Positions 42,698-55,659 are shown, numbered from the stretch's first letter. The stretch is 64,000 nt of DNA from Auriscalpium vulgare (GCA_019915015.1 JAHBBC010000065.1:1-64000), one strand, 5' to 3'. Notes: generated by a model from the letters alone, not told the origin. Made by a program: numbers and translations.

Positions 42698-44378
42698 CTG
42701 ATGCCTGAGTGTCCAGTCGTACTAGTGTATGTACTCTCCATGTGGCAGGATGTGAACATAGGATGTGAAATGCGTATGTGAAAAGTGCGGAGGTGTCGTT
42801 GAAACAATTTGTTGTCATTGACGGCCCTTGAGGCCCATGGACTTCAATGGCCAGAAATATTGGCTGTCACATGTCACTTAATCCCCACGGACCACAGCCA
42901 TGTCATGACTTGGGCGAGCGGGCGGTGACTCTTCTGCGGTCACAGCCCGATCGCACTCGTGTTGCACCGTGCCGAGGGGCACTTCAGGTGCGGTGTATGG
43001 ATGGCGCATTGCTTTATTCTATGTCAACGTGATTTCTCCTGCAGCAGTGAGGAAATGTGCTGGAGATATTCGTAAGATCGACGGTAAGCTGCGGAACAGC
43101 TGAGTGAGAGAACGTTCTCTTTCATCTGTCAGCGGGACCACGTCTTTGCTTTGCTTCTAGACGAGGAGAATCTCCATATCGAACTATTCTCAATGTATTT
43201 GGTGAAGGTACTGAAGTGCCTGCACCACAGAGCGAGGGGCTCTTGGCCAGCTGCTCATTTTTGACCGTGATGCGGCTGCTGCGATGCGTCCATTTACCGT
43301 GCACCTCTGATCCCTGCCCTGCTAACCTTGTCTTGTGTAGGATTCTCGGCTCAGGGACCACCCTGGATAGTATACTAGTCATATGGAAGAAGGAGGATGC
43401 AAGCCAGGCTATGTAGCGGGGAGGCGAGTAGGAAGAAAACTCTTTCCCGGCATGCGTGCGCACTTACTTTAGTCTTGGCACCCTCGATATTCTAACACTC
43501 AAATCGATCACTAACCGCGAGAGCCGTTGACTTCCACGCCAAAAAACCTCGGGCAGTACATTGAAAAGACATTGATGAGAACGACGGGAGCTTGGCACTT
43601 GGACCATACAAGCTTGGGTGCACTGAGAGTTCAGAGTCACAGGCGCCTGTGCAAAGCATCAGTGAACACACCGAGAGTGAACTGCGATACGAGACTGGAA
43701 GAACGGCTGCTGACCTCAACGCTTGTCACTGCATCGCAACAAGGTCTTCGTAGGATGCAATTTTTTCCTTACGAGGTTGTAGCCTGGTTTCTCCCTCATG
43801 TACCAGGTCGTGTTCTATCATTCCGATGAGCTTGCTTGCATACGAGTCGTGATACGACCGCCAATGCCGGGTTCAGGGTTGTGGAAGGGCAAGCGCGATG
43901 TCGGCATCACGGTCCTCCAGATGATACATCATTGATGAAAGGCGCACGGGCAGTTTGACGGACGATGGGCGCTGACAAGCAGCGCAGAGCGAATTGACCC
44001 GACCCAGGCCTGCAGCGTCGGCAAGCATCGTCGGGCGCGCGGGACGCGTCTCCGCGGACTGCCGCACCGAGGCCAAGCGGTCGCGCTCGGCGTTCCTGGA
44101 CTGGTTTCGAGGTTCGAGACTTGGGTGACGAAGCGCGAGCGACGAGCAGCGGGGGACGCCTGCGAGGTGTGGACTGCCAGTGAACTCTGAGCAAGGCAAT
44201 GGGCTGCGTCGGCGAGAGAGCGGCCGTATGCGGCGGGGACTTGAGCCGCTGGAAAAGGACGCGCAGTGATTGGCCGGTGGATATCACGAGTCGCGTCGGA
44301 ACAAATAAATACGGGGCTTTGCCGAACTCGCTCTCCATCTTCCTCTTCCCCCTCGTCATCGTCAAGTCCGCCTCGACG
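42698..44378. other. Long intergenic region
   Basis: No gene recognised in 1.7 kb. The last 130 bp carry aconitase promoter features. Confidence 0.4.
44262..44311 (+). promoter_or_regulatory. Aconitase promoter elements (CCAAT, TATA-like)
   Basis: An inverted CCAAT box (attgg, 44269-44273) lies about 110 bp before the start codon, and an AT-rich TATA-like stretch (aaataaata) at 44303-44311. CCAAT sites bound by the HAP complex are common in respiratory and TCA-cycle genes of fungi; use here is inferred. Confidence 0.4.
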
Positions 44379-47207
44379 ATGCTCAACATCGCCCATCGCT
44401 CCGCCGGCGCATGGCGTGCGCTCCAGCGCGCAGCCAAGGGCATGGCCACCGCTGTCGACCGCATCGGCGACACCAAGGTCCCCATGTCGCTCCTCGAGAA
44501 GGGCGCGTATATCAACTACCAGCGCATCGAGGATAACCTTGTCATCGTCCGCGAGAGGTCCGTCCCCATTCCTTCTTGCCGTCTGTCGCCGCTGACCGCT
44601 GTGAAGGCTCCAGCGCCCGCTGACGCTGTCCGAGAAAATTCTGTACGGCCATCTTGACGACCCGCACAACCAGGACATCACCCGCGGTGTCAGCTACCTC
44701 AAGCTCCGCCCAGACGTGAGTTTGTCCGCCCGCACGCGTGTCTCACCCTGTCTCATGTCCCCTCCAGCGAGTCGCTTGCCAGGATGCAACTGCTCAGGTA
44801 TGTCGCTAACTCGCGTACCTGCCAGCGCTATCTGACGTCACACAGATGGCTCTTCTCCAATTTATGTCGGCAGGCATGCCTACCGCTGCTGTCCCCACCA
44901 CCGTGCACTGCGACCACTTGATTGAGGCCCAAATCGGTGGTGTCAAGGATCTCGCGCGCGCTATCAACATCAACAAAGAGGTATACGACTTCTTGGCTAC
45001 CGCAACGGCAAAGGTGTGTATATGCACGTTTCTGCCGAGCACACGCTGAATGTTTGCGCTGCAGTACGGTCTCGGCTTCTGGAAACCCGGCTCTGGCATC
45101 ATCCATCAAATTATCCTCGAGAACTACGCATTCCCCGGTGGACTCATGATTGGTACCGACTCCCACACCCCCAACGCTGGCGGTCTCGGCATGATTGCGT
45201 GCGGTGTCGGCGGTGCTGACGCCGTCGACGTCATGGCTGACATTCCTTGGGAGCTCAAGTGCCCCAAGGTCATCGGCGTGAACCTCACGGGCAAGATCAG
45301 TGGCTGGACAACGCCAAAGGGTGCGCTTCGTTGCTTCGTTGATCTCCGCTCATGCGCTGACGATACCTATAGATGTCATCCTCAAGGTTGCGGGCATTCT
45401 TACCGTGAAGGGTGGAACGGGAGCTATCGTCGAGTACAAGGGTCCTGGCGTACAGAGCCTTTCTGCCACCGGCATGGCTACGATCTGCAACATGGGTGCT
45501 GAAATCGGCGCAACGACCTCCCTTTTCCCGTTCAACAGCCGCATGACCGACTACCTCAATGCGACGAAGCGCGGCGAGATCGCGCAGTACGCGCAGCGCT
45601 TTGCCCACAATCTCAAGGCCGACGAGGACGCCGAGTATGACCAGGTCGTTGAAATTGTACGTATGAGTGGTTCAGCTACAGGGATGTACTGATTGACGCC
45701 ATTTGCAGAACCTATCCGAGCTCGAGCCCCACATCAACGGACCCTTCACCCCTGACTTGGCCACCCCCATTTCCAAGTTCAAGGACGAGGTGGTCAAGAA
45801 CAACTGGCCTGCGGAGCTCAAGGTCGCCCTCATCGGCTCCTGCACCAACTCTTCCTACGAGGATATGTCCCGGTCCGCGTCGATCGCGCGCGAGGCATCT
45901 GAGCACGGCCTCGAGCTAAAGAGCAAATTCACGATCACCCCCGGTTCGGAGCAAGTCCGTGCGACGATCGAGCGTGACGGCCAGATCGGCGCGTTCGAGG
46001 AGGTCGGTGGCCTCGTGCTCGCTAACGCGTGCGGCCCGTGCATTGGCCAGTGGGACAGGCAGGACGTGAAGAAGGGCGAGGCTAACTCTAGTGCGTGATA
46101 AGCGCCATCAGTGATAGATTGTGCGCTGATCACCCTGCTGCAGTTATCACATCGTACAACCGTAACTTCACCGGCCGAAATGACGCGAACCCCGCCACGC
46201 ACGCGTTCGTCGCGTCGCCCGACATCGTCACCGCCATGGCCTTCGCTGGCGACCTCCGCTTCAACCCCCTCACGGACAGCCTCACGGGCCCCGACGGCAA
46301 GTCGTTTAAGTTCTCTGACCCGTCCGGCAACGAGCTCCCGCCCCGTGGCTACGACCCCGGTGAGAACACGTTCCAGCCCCCTCCAGAGGATCGCGCATCC
46401 GTCGCCGTCGCGGTTGACCCCAAGAGCGACCGCCTGCAACTCCTTTCGCCGTTCGAGGCTTGGGATGGCAAGACTCCCACGGACCTGCCAGTCCTGATCA
46501 AGGTCAAGGGCAAGTGCACGACCGATCACATCTCTGCCGGCGGCCCGTGGCTCAAGTACCGTGGCCATCTTGAGAACATCTCACGTACGTTCATCGTCGT
46601 GTCTGTCAAAAACAACACACACTGATCGTTTGTGGTGTCACAGAGAACTGCCTGATTGGCGCCATCAACGAAGAGAACGGCAAAGCGAACAGCATTCGCA
46701 ATCAGCTGACGGGCGAGTATGCCGGCGTCCCTGAGGTCGGCGCGTACTACCGCGACCGCGGCATCAAGTGGGTCGTCATCGGCGACCACAACTACGGCGA
46801 GGGCTCCTCGCGCGAGCACGCCGCGCTTGAGCCGCGCTTCCTTGGCGGGCGCGCCGTCATTGTGCGCTCGTTCGCGCGTATTCACGAAACCAACTTGAAG
46901 AAACAGGGCATGCTCGCGCTGACATTTGCGGACCCCGAGGACTACAACCGAGTGCGTCCGAGCGACAAGGTTGACATCGTCGGCCTCGAGAGCTTCGCGC
47001 CCGGCAAGAACTTGACGCTCGTCGCGAAGCATGAAGACGGCTCGAAAGACGAGATTCCACTCGCGCACTCGTTCAACGAGGGCCAGATCGAGTGGTTCAA
47101 GGCGGGCTCTGCACTCAACCTGGTGCGTGATTCTGTGTCCGCGGGTATATCCTGGCGCTGACCACTAGTGATTTGTTTTATAGATGGCGTCCAAAGCCAA
47201 GGCATAA
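44379..47207 (+). CDS. ACO1: Aconitate hydratase, mitochondrial
   Basis: Ten exons (44379-44557, 44607-44715, 44768-44797, 44846-45013, 45065-45320, 45373-45656, 45709-46090, 46144-46584, 46644-47122, 47184-47207) give 783 residues, the usual length, with every junction in phase. It converts citrate to isocitrate via cis-aconitate in the TCA cycle using a [4Fe-4S] cluster. The three cluster cysteines are present in Gly-Ser-Cys-Thr-Asn-Ser and Ala-Cys-Gly-Pro-Cys-Ile-Gly. The Asp-Ser-His-Thr-Pro-Asn motif and the C-terminal swivel domain (Gly-Ser-Ser-Arg-Glu-His) are intact. The basic, Ser/Ala-rich N-terminus (about 20 residues) fits a mitochondrial presequence. The last exon codes only seven residues. 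Confidence 0.97.
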
Positions 47208-47805
47208 ACGCGCCCCTTGCCGCCCCGCATCCTAGCCTCTTGGGCCGCGTACGAACAGCCTATCTTACGCACGCACGCCCATTCCCGTGTTATCTGTTGG
47301 CTGCTGTGTAGCCCTTTTTGTTATGTTCATATTTTCGTTGACGCATCGCATATTTACTCTCTGTGTACGTGGGTAGTCGTCGGTCGCCCTGCCGGACTTG
47401 GATAGCGTGCACTGTAATGACCTGGCGCGTCGGCCCTCTCGCGGATCGCTGGCGCCGCCTGAAAAGACAGCTAGAATGAATGATAATTATGATGACCTTC
47501 ATCGCGTGCTCACACATCTGCGATTGTTTGTAAAGTGTGTCAGAATATACATGTAAATATCTCTGATCGCAGACTACTATCCTACAGGTTCTATGGTCCG
47601 GCAAAAGACAGGGACCTCGCGGATACCAATATCGCGTATACACCTGGCTTCTCGAGCTGTGTGCCTATGAAACGAACGAGACACATTACCGCTCGCCTTG
47701 ATTGAACGTGCGTCCTATCGCCACATAGTAACATTGGTGTGTCATTTACAGACTGCTGCACGCTTGTAACTTGTACAATTGTATGAACACAGGCCCAAGT
47801 GAGAG
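47208..47805. other. Convergent 3' region
   Basis: Holds the 3' ends of the aconitase gene and the minus-strand F-box gene. No coding potential supported. Confidence 0.5.
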
Positions 47806-49912
47806 TCACCAATGCCAACGCTCTGTGCTCGCAAACGCCTTTACCTCTTCACAATCGATCTCTTCGACATAATCATTGAACGAGAATACAGTTCGCCGTT
47901 GCGGCCACTGCTCAAGCTGTGTCCCACCGGCCCCTGTGTGCTGGACGGTATAGTAGGTACCAGACATGCAAAGCAGGCGGACGCTCGGCAGGCGGCTTCC
48001 GATCGTGTCTTGCAAATCAGTCGACATCTTGAAGGGCAGGACTACGATTTTGAGATCGCGCGGCAGGCCAGCCCACAGTTGCTGTGCAACGGACGCGCTG
48101 TGAGAGTGTGGAATCTGAGGAACCACATGACAGACGTACCGTGAGGAAGCTCGGGTCAGACTTCGGCGGAAGCAGCAGGGTCAGGGCCACGACCGTGCGC
48201 GGGATGAGCCACGCCGACAGCGCGGGGGACAAGTCCGCGGGCACGTCAATCTGCAGCGTATGCAGGTGGGAGAGCGCCGGCAGGACTCCCCACACTGTCG
48301 CGTCGAAGCCGACCGCAGGGCGCCAGCCCGCGCTCAGCGCCAGAGTGACGAGGTCCGGGTGGCCGCGCACAAAATCTGCAAGCGCGGGGAACAGGTCCGC
48401 GTCGCTCAGCCCGCGCGGCGCGAGCGCGATGTGCAGGCTGAACGCAAACTCGCGCAGCGCTGGAAGCGCGGCCGTGTGTGCGCGGATGACTGTGGAGAGC
48501 CGCACGTCCGCGTCCGTGCTGCACGCGAGGCGCAGTGTCTCAAGCTGCGTGCTCTGCGTGAGGATGTCGGAGAGCGCGTCGGCGCGCTCGAAGTTAACGC
48601 TGAGGTCGAGGACGGTGAGGTTGCTAGGCGCGGTGATGCCGATGGGGTAGCCCCGCCCGCGGATGACGAGCGTGTGCATCGCGACGCTGCGGCTAGTGAA
48701 GAGCTGGCGTACATTAGGCGTCTCTTCGGCGACGCCGTTGTACGTGAAATGTGTGAGGCTGGGGAGATTTGGGAGCGGGGGCGGGGAAGGCGCAGTCGAG
48801 CTGAGCAAGCTTTAAAATTGATAGATCGACATGGCGGACGGCACGTACTCCACTATAAGCCCGCGAAGATTGGGACGGTGCTTCTCAAGAACAGTGAATA
48901 TTTGGCCTATGGCGTGATTCCCCATCGTGCAGCCGAATACTTCAAGGTTGACGAGTCTTGGCAGAACATTGGCGAGCATGGCTGATGCTAATGAGCGCGC
49001 GCCATGAAGCAATACAGTTTCACATACCAATCTGGAAGGCAGTCAGCGTGCTCTTGATCGACGCCGCCGGCGCGGAGACAATGAACGTCCGCACAAGGCC
49101 TGCATACGCTGCGTCCGACACTAATCGGCTCAGGATATCGGCGCTGCGCTGCGCGTGCCACTTATCCAGCTCCACTACCTCCTCCGCAACGTCCTTCTCT
49201 TGCCAGGCTGAGTAGTATTGCGCCGTGTTGAATTGTAGATGGACCTTCCGGAAGAGCAGCTGGCCCGCGATGGTTGATAGCGCGTGCGGAACGAGGAGGA
49301 GATTGCGCAGGTCTCGGCGAGGGAGGTATGATGCAATTTCGCGCCAGATCTCGCTTGAGAAACGCGGCGGTGTGATTGCTAGAGTCAAGGACTGACGAGA
49401 TGGAAAGGGTATTTGTTAAGAGGGACGGGAGCGGGTCAGTCCCGGACAGTGATTACGTACCTGGCCAGCATAGATCCTGCCCGACGGCGGCATCAGCGCA
49501 CGCGCCTCGCTGTTGTTTGGATCCGTCATGAGAACGGCCTGAAGGTCTGAAAAATGGTCGGATTATCCTCTGAAAGCTGCGTGATAACTGATGGCGAGGA
49601 TACCTTGATGGGCGGCGCCTCGCAATCCTACGGAAAAGCGCACCTTTGCACGCAATATACGGGCTTGCGCGACCTTCCCTGGGTGCATCGACGCAACCTG
49701 GATGCACGACTGGACGCCGTTTTCAATGACCGTTCTGGAGCTGCGGCGACATGAGTCACGGCCTGGACTTTTGACCAATAGGCGACGCACCTTGGTCCGA
49801 GCGGGAGGCGTTCCATAGCATAAAGCAGGACGGTCGCCTTCTGGTCGCTCGAGAGGTGCGAGACCACGTCACGGATGCTCGCATCGAGCATCATAGGATT
49901 GAAGGTAGCCAT
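47806..49912 (-). pseudogene. F-box protein with N-terminal TPR-like region; reading frame broken
   Basis: Exons 49912-49791, 49740-49604, 49546-49461 and 49391-49028 join in phase. They encode a TPR-like helical region ending in Asp-Leu-Gln-Ala-Val-Leu...Asp-Pro-Asn-Asn, then an F-box (Trp-Arg-Glu-Ile-Ala-Ser-Tyr-Leu-Pro-Arg-Arg-Asp-Leu). The next exon (about 48987-48142) is leucine-rich-repeat-like but contains an in-frame TAA at 48814-48812, and the join to the last exon (48097-47806) is out of phase. F-box proteins usually recruit substrates to SCF ubiquitin ligases. The gene may be a recent pseudogene, or a very short intron may remove the stop. Confidence 0.6.
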
Positions 49913-50342
49913 AAAGACGTGCCGGCTAGATCGTGGATGAGTGCCGGACTACAAAGCTTCGTTCCACTCCACTGAACAACTACTGACTGGGGGCTCGTAG
50001 GCTTCACGGAGGGTGGGTGGTTACAAGAGTCGCAGAATCATGATTTGTGTTTATGGCGGTCGAGATGGGCGCACGTGAAGCTGGGATCGCCTTTGGGACC
50101 GTGCCCAGGCCTGCCGTATTCATCATCGTTGGGAGCGCGAAGACCGTGGCAACTGGTAGTCGCCTCCGAAGGTTGGTCGCATGGCGCTGCGCCGCAGCGG
50201 GGACCGTCATGAAAGAAACGTTACGAAAGGACAGCGTATGAACCCACAAATTACAGATGTATCCTGCGCTGAGACCAGCCTGAGGCTTTGAGTGATCGAT
50301 GTAATTTGGCAAGACGCGAGCGGTGAAGTTAACACTGAAGTC
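49913..50342. other. Promoter region of the F-box gene up to the hAT insertion
   Basis: No gene. The hAT element inserted 430 bp upstream of the F-box gene start. Confidence 0.5.
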
Positions 50343-50350
50343 GGGCTCGA

Positions 50351-50370
50351 TAGCGTTGCGGGAAAAACCT
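50351..50370 (+). repeat. Left terminal inverted repeat of the hAT element
   Basis: About 20 bp, one mismatch (C/T at position 4) with the right end at 55660-55679. Confidence 0.88.
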
Positions 50371-50783
50371 GAGTTTTTCCCCGAAAACGTTTTTCCCCGG
50401 TAATGTACCTGTATAGTACCGGTACCATACCTGCCCTGCCCTGGGCCCCAATATACCCGGTACAATACCTCCAGCACGTGATGTGTGTCGGCCCCTCCGG
50501 CGCCCGGCGCCGGCCCATGAGCCATGAGGCTCGCAGCCTCGCACGCAGACATGGCCGGCAGTCGTAAGGTGGTTGTGCAATGCTACGCGGATGTTTAAGG
50601 AGGTATTAGACACATCCCGCCTCGGCATGGGATAGTTGCAAGAGTGTTGTATGCAGCAACGTGTGTATGATCGACCCGTTGCTGTGATCGACATTTACAC
50701 TCCGTAGTGAGTGACTAAATGAGGGCGCAATCTTCACCTTCGACACTGGCCTAGCACATTTTGCCAACCCTCAAAACTGTCAA

Positions 50784-52553
50784 ATGGCGGACGACGAGGT
50801 CATCCACGACATCGACTCATTTCAAACTCTGGGTGATATCCTCAAAAGAATACCCATTCCCGACGACATTAAACATGTCCTACTACCCACACCAGCCCTG
50901 CGCAATGCCGATATCCAAAATTTCCCTGTCCCACCGGAGGCGAACGCGCCGTCTCTGCTCCAGCAGAGCACACTCTTCTCGAAGGGCCAAAGCTTCATAA
51001 CGGCCGCAAATGCAATGGTCCTGCTCTCTAGGCCGATGCCGCCGCACACCGAGGTGTTGGAAATCCTGCAAAACCGCGTCATCCCCGCCCTAGAGACAGG
51101 CTATGCTTGCCTGGGCTATCCTGTTCAAGAGTCGGTCACTCAACAAACACTCAAAACCCCGATGTGGGTTCTCACCTACTGGTACGAGGTCCGGCGCATA
51201 CTCGCTGCCAAGGCGCGCCTTTCTCTGGCCACTGCGTGGTTGAAGACTTGGACCGAGGGCTTGCTCAACGACGAGGTGAAGTCCCTTGCTGCAGACACGT
51301 CAGCACTCCTCGACGACTGGCCATGGGACGTACCCCTCCCAACGACGATGGGCGTCGATCCAAAGACGCTTACATCGTACTGTGGTCGGCGTTGGCTGGC
51401 GGCGGAGCATATGGATCAGCTGGGGATGCTGCTAGGTCATCGTCTGCAAAGACAAGGCAAGCCGGCATGTATACTGCCGAGTGCGGCATCAGTCAAGCTC
51501 ATTGACACGTACCGCAACCGCGCACGACTCAATGCTAGCGGAACATCTTACCAATCAATGCGCGGCATCACTCCCCTACGATTGGCTGGCTCGCAGCTGC
51601 AAGATGGATCACTCAAGGAGGTTGGAATGACGATCGGGGTGCGGATCGATGGCGCGGATGTGCTCTTGCCAGCAGCCGTACACGAGACAAATCACTGGGT
51701 GTCCGTTGCGATCAGCGTAGAGCCACACACGGCTTTCTATGCTGATTCTCTTGGACGGAAGCCGCCCCGCGAGCTGTTGGAGATGATAGAATGGTGGTTA
51801 GGACAACACGGAGCGACTGGGCCGCTTTCACTCAACGTGTTACCATGCACCCCACAGCTCGACAGCTTCTCCTGCTCTGTCCTCAGCCACAATTCTCTTG
51901 CTCACCATCTCATCCCCGACGACATCCATCTCCTCTCGGATACAGACTGTGTCGTGCAACGCATTCGACACCTTGCTGACATAATGTGTTACCTACGTGA
52001 CATGGTCAGTGCGCGCTCAGCTTCACTTACTTGCGGACTCGACTCACCGACAGTGCAGGACAGTCTCAAATACAAGTCCAATATGCTAGCGCCTGGCATG
52101 CTTATACGGGCAAGTGCGCACACATCGGCGTTCACGAAGCCGCAGTTATTGAGTCTAGAAGGCGTCGTTAAGAGGCGACTGAGTGTAGCCACCAATGTCA
52201 CGCCACTCACCGTGCCAGCCAAACGCACGAAGAAAAATGCCGCTTCGAAAGGAAAGGAACCGGCGGAGAGTTCCGGCAATGCGGGGAGCAAGCAGCAGTG
52301 GGACGAGGTCTTCAAACCGGCGCCGTTGAATCTGCATATTGCTGGAACGTCAACTGTAAGTGCCCAAAGAGGTTGTCAGCGCGCGACAGCAGTAAGTAAC
52401 AGAAGCTTTGCTTACAGGTTGCAAAGCGTTCGGGCGGAAACACAGTCGCTACGCACAAGCAGCCTAGTAGTTCACCGGTACTGCAAGACCAGCAGCTCGA
52501 TGAACAGAAATCAGATGCCGAAGGAGTTGCGGACGGCGCAGCTCCGTATGTGA
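50784..52553 (+). CDS. Ulp1/C48-like cysteine protease region of the hAT protein
   Basis: The first exon runs 50784-52355 (524 codons), with a GTAAGT donor and acceptor at 52417; read through, the frame stops at 52553. About residues 285-410 form a Ulp1-like (peptidase C48) fold with the full catalytic set: His304 (Asn-His-Trp), Asp321 (Tyr-Ala-Asp-Ser-Leu), Gln358 and Cys364 (Ser-Phe-Ser-Cys). Ulp1 enzymes cut SUMO or related modifiers. The N-terminal 280 residues are unrecognised and helical, with a Cys/Trp-containing middle. A 54-nt in-frame GT-AG segment (52004-52057) could be another intron. Codons are open throughout, so the protease itself looks intact. Confidence 0.85.
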   Translation: MADDEVIHDIDSFQTLGDILKRIPIPDDIKHVLLPTPALRNADIQNFPVPPEANAPSLLQQSTLFSKGQSFITAANAMVLLSRPMPPHTEVLEILQNRVIPALETGYACLGYPVQESVTQQTLKTPMWVLTYWYEVRRILAAKARLSLATAWLKTWTEGLLNDEVKSLAADTSALLDDWPWDVPLPTTMGVDPKTLTSYCGRRWLAAEHMDQLGMLLGHRLQRQGKPACILPSAASVKLIDTYRNRARLNASGTSYQSMRGITPLRLAGSQLQDGSLKEVGMTIGVRIDGADVLLPAAVHETNHWVSVAISVEPHTAFYADSLGRKPPRELLEMIEWWLGQHGATGPLSLNVLPCTPQLDSFSCSVLSHNSLAHHLIPDDIHLLSDTDCVVQRIRHLADIMCYLRDMVSARSASLTCGLDSPTVQDSLKYKSNMLAPGMLIRASAHTSAFTKPQLLSLEGVVKRRLSVATNVTPLTVPAKRTKKNAASKGKEPAESSGNAGSKQQWDEVFKPAPLNLHIAGTSTVSAQRGCQRATAVSNRSFAYRLQSVRAETQSLRTSSLVVHRYCKTSSSMNRNQMPKELRTAQLRM

Positions 52554-55300
52554 ACGAGATGGGGAAGAAGATGGGAGCGACATGGAGATTGAGCTTAACC
52601 CTGGTGACCTTGTCAAATGGGTGCAGCCGAAGAAGGATGCGCGCCGGGGAGGACGGCCGCCGGATCCTCTGATGGACGCTCTCACCGAGGCTTGCTATCG
52701 CCGCGACAATCCAACTACGCTGCTCTGGCGCTGTGTCGGAGGTCCTGATAACCCTTGCCATCATACTTTCCGACATCGAGCGTTGATCCGAGTCGTTCGT
52801 CATGCAAAGGACTGCCCCAAGCTGTCCTCAGAGCTGCGGGAGAAAGTGCACATACATTCAGCTGGAAAGGCACTGTCTGCGCAGGTCCAGGAGCTCACCA
52901 ATTCGAAAGGATCCATGATGGTTGCGAAGGAACTAGGAGCTCAAGATGGAATTGGACAAGATGGGGAGAAGCAAGATGCAGGCGCCGCGACACATGCGTT
53001 CTTTCGGCAAGCAAAGGCGCTTGGGAAGCTCGAGCGTCACAGAAAGCTCGACCTTGCCATTCTTAAACTCATATGCGTCGCGGGTTTGCCAACATATATC
53101 GTCTCGCGCCCGGAGTGGAAGGAGATGCTTGAGATTGCCTTACCATCATATGCACCTTCAACCAGAGACAAGCTCGAATATGAAGGCATCGTAAACGAAG
53201 CATCGTGGGTCCGCCGGGAGCAACTCAAGTATCTGCAAGGTCAGGAAGACCTCACTCTCTCCTATGACGGCGGAACTTCGACAGGTCGTGAGTCCTACTG
53301 GACTGTACACGTCTCGACCTCAGACCGTGAAGTATACTTGATGGACACACGGGAGGCAACTTCCGAGTCGCACACTGCACCTTGGATTGTTGAGAATGTC
53401 GCAAGTCCGGTGCGTGGGCATTGGAACTTAACTACTTCAGCAATTTCTAACAACTTCGCGCAGATTGTCAATGCCATCGGTCCGTCCAGGTTTTCCGGCC
53501 TGACATGTGATAGCACGGGTAACACGCGAGCCTCGCGTTCCATTGCAATTCTGGCCCTCATGCCCACTGCGCTCAATCTTGCGGATGTTTGCCATCACTT
53601 GAATCGCACAATCCTTGAGATTAATCTCATTGATGTTTTCAAACCGGTGCGCAAACGTCCACACTACCAGCATTAATCAGATCTAATCCGCAACCAGATC
53701 ATCCGTGTGGTGCGGCAGACAATAACATTATTTCATACCTCGCACGCTGGACATGCAGCCCTCAAGAAAGCTCGTGAAAAACTAAAGACAGGACGCGGCC
53801 TGGAGGCTATCGGAAAGACGAGATTCGCAACAATCCCGCTCTCTGCTCGCTCTGTCCATCGGTCCTCAGCTGCGATCAAGAAAGTCATCCGTGAATCGCC
53901 TAACGGACTTTATGAGGTACAATTGATGGATCGACTAGACGAAATGACTTGCTGACAACATTCGCAGGAAATTGCTGAGTATTTTCAGCCTGCACCGGAT
54001 GATCACCAGACATTCAAGTTCGAGTCTGGTCTCTCCCAGTTCATCGCGGCCACTTTGCCTGCAACAAAGGCATTAGCCTGCCTGGAGGCTCTGGAGGCGA
54101 CTGCTGCCGACGTCTATATATTCTGGCATGCTGTTATTCGTGCAACAGAGGACGCCTTTCAAAATCCTAGGCTGTATTTTGACGCTGAGGTCGCGAACGC
54201 CATCCGCGGCATCCTCAATGCGCGACATCGCCAACTCTTTCTGGATGGCAACATAGCTAATAATGCATACCTTGCTGCAGCATATCTGAACCCTGGTTAG
54301 AGCCATTCTTTTGCTTGCATCTCGTCGCTGTCTTATGTGTGCATCAATCAGATCTTATCACGTCGGACCTGTGGCTACCGGAAGGCGAGAAGGTGACACT
54401 CATTGGTGTTCGGCATCCATCAATTTTCGAGTCCGTTGTCCGCTTCTTAGCCAACATCGGAGAGAAAGAGATCGTTCATGGCCATAAGAAGGCATTCTTG
54501 AAGTGGGCAAAAAAAGGGAAATCATTTACAGCCCAACTTCACAGGGAAACTCTAGCCTATGCTCGACACCAGTTCCCATTCGATCATCCGCTCGACGATA
54601 CGGTTCCGCAGGCGGTCCTTAAGTGGTGGAAGGGCCGTGTTGGCTCTGATAATGTGCACATCCTTCCGGTACGTGTTCGTGTCCGTATGATTCACCGAGC
54701 GCTGCCGACTGATGCTGTCATGAATAGCATCTCGCTATCAAACTGTATTCCGTCCGAGTCAACTCCATGCCCGATGAACGGACTGGCTCTACATTCACAT
54801 GGCTTACTCCAAAGCATAGGAATCGGCTATCCGTGCATAACATGTCTGCAATGACTCAAGTCCGACAGTACCACATGTCTAAGAGCAAGGTAAGCAACCT
54901 CCGTTCTTTATTGAAGTACACAGTGTTCCAACCATTCGAGCAGGTGCGCGCGCACACTAATCAATTCCCTTCGGTCAAGTTCTACAACATCGAAAAGAAG
55001 GTATTCCCCTCTTCAGAAAACGCACCCGCACCGATGTCGGACGAAGAAGACGACAATGACGACAATGACGTTCAAGGTGAAGACCTGGCAGAACCGTACG
55101 AACCTGCCAATGCTTTCATCAAGATGCCTCACATCAACCTGAGGTCTGCAATTTTATCTGATGTCCTCGCGGAGGAAGCTCAGCTTCCTGCACGTCGGAA
55201 CCCTGCTGTCGGAGTCAGTGCAGGTCAGGCTAGGGACGAGAGCATACCAGATTCTGATGAAGAGGACAATGATTTCAGCACAGATGCCTTGTTTCAATAA
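52418..55300 (+). pseudogene. hAT transposase region (C-terminal half of the same gene; one frameshift)
   Basis: Exons 52418-53646, 53698-53916, 53968-54295, 54352-54668, 54728-54889 and 54944-55300; all joins in phase. Near 52558 one base appears to be missing in a G-run. Adding one restores a continuous frame with the protease exon, giving about 1394 residues. Features: a BED-like zinc finger (Cys, Cys, His, Cys about 52735-52825), catalytic Asp candidates in Ser-Tyr-Asp-Gly-Gly and Thr-Cys-Asp-Ser-Thr-Gly-Asn-Thr, and the hAT C-terminal dimerisation region with Trp-Trp-Lys-Gly and an Asn-Ser-Met-Pro-Asp-Glu-Arg motif in exon 6. The tail is acidic. If the shift is real, protease and transposase would be made separately or the transposase lost. 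Confidence 0.8.
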
Positions 55301-55659
55301 GCCTCCCGAGGTTTCAGTATGTATTGTACGCGTTGTTACAATGTACGCTCGAGTGCTGCGGCAGCCTTGCAAAAGCCGCGTCTGCTGACAAATCATGACA
55401 CTTGTGTAGCAGGCAGCAGCGAATTCGTACAGGTCGGGGCACCTACGGCTAAGCTCTGGCAATTTGGCTATGGATACATACACTGCTAAATCTTCATCTG
55501 ATGCATTGAAACCATTCCAAATCCTCGTGTGTACGCGAAAATCGAGCTGCTACTGCGTGGGAACTAAACATCACGTGACTATTTCCCTGGTACGGTACCG
55601 GTTTGATACCTCCCCGGCTAGGAGCGCCACCGGTACCTTACCGGGGGGATACTGGCCAG

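Noticed and set aside
48260..48985. 241-codon plus-strand open frame
   Set aside because: Antisense to the F-box/LRR exon; Arg/Ala-rich shadow.
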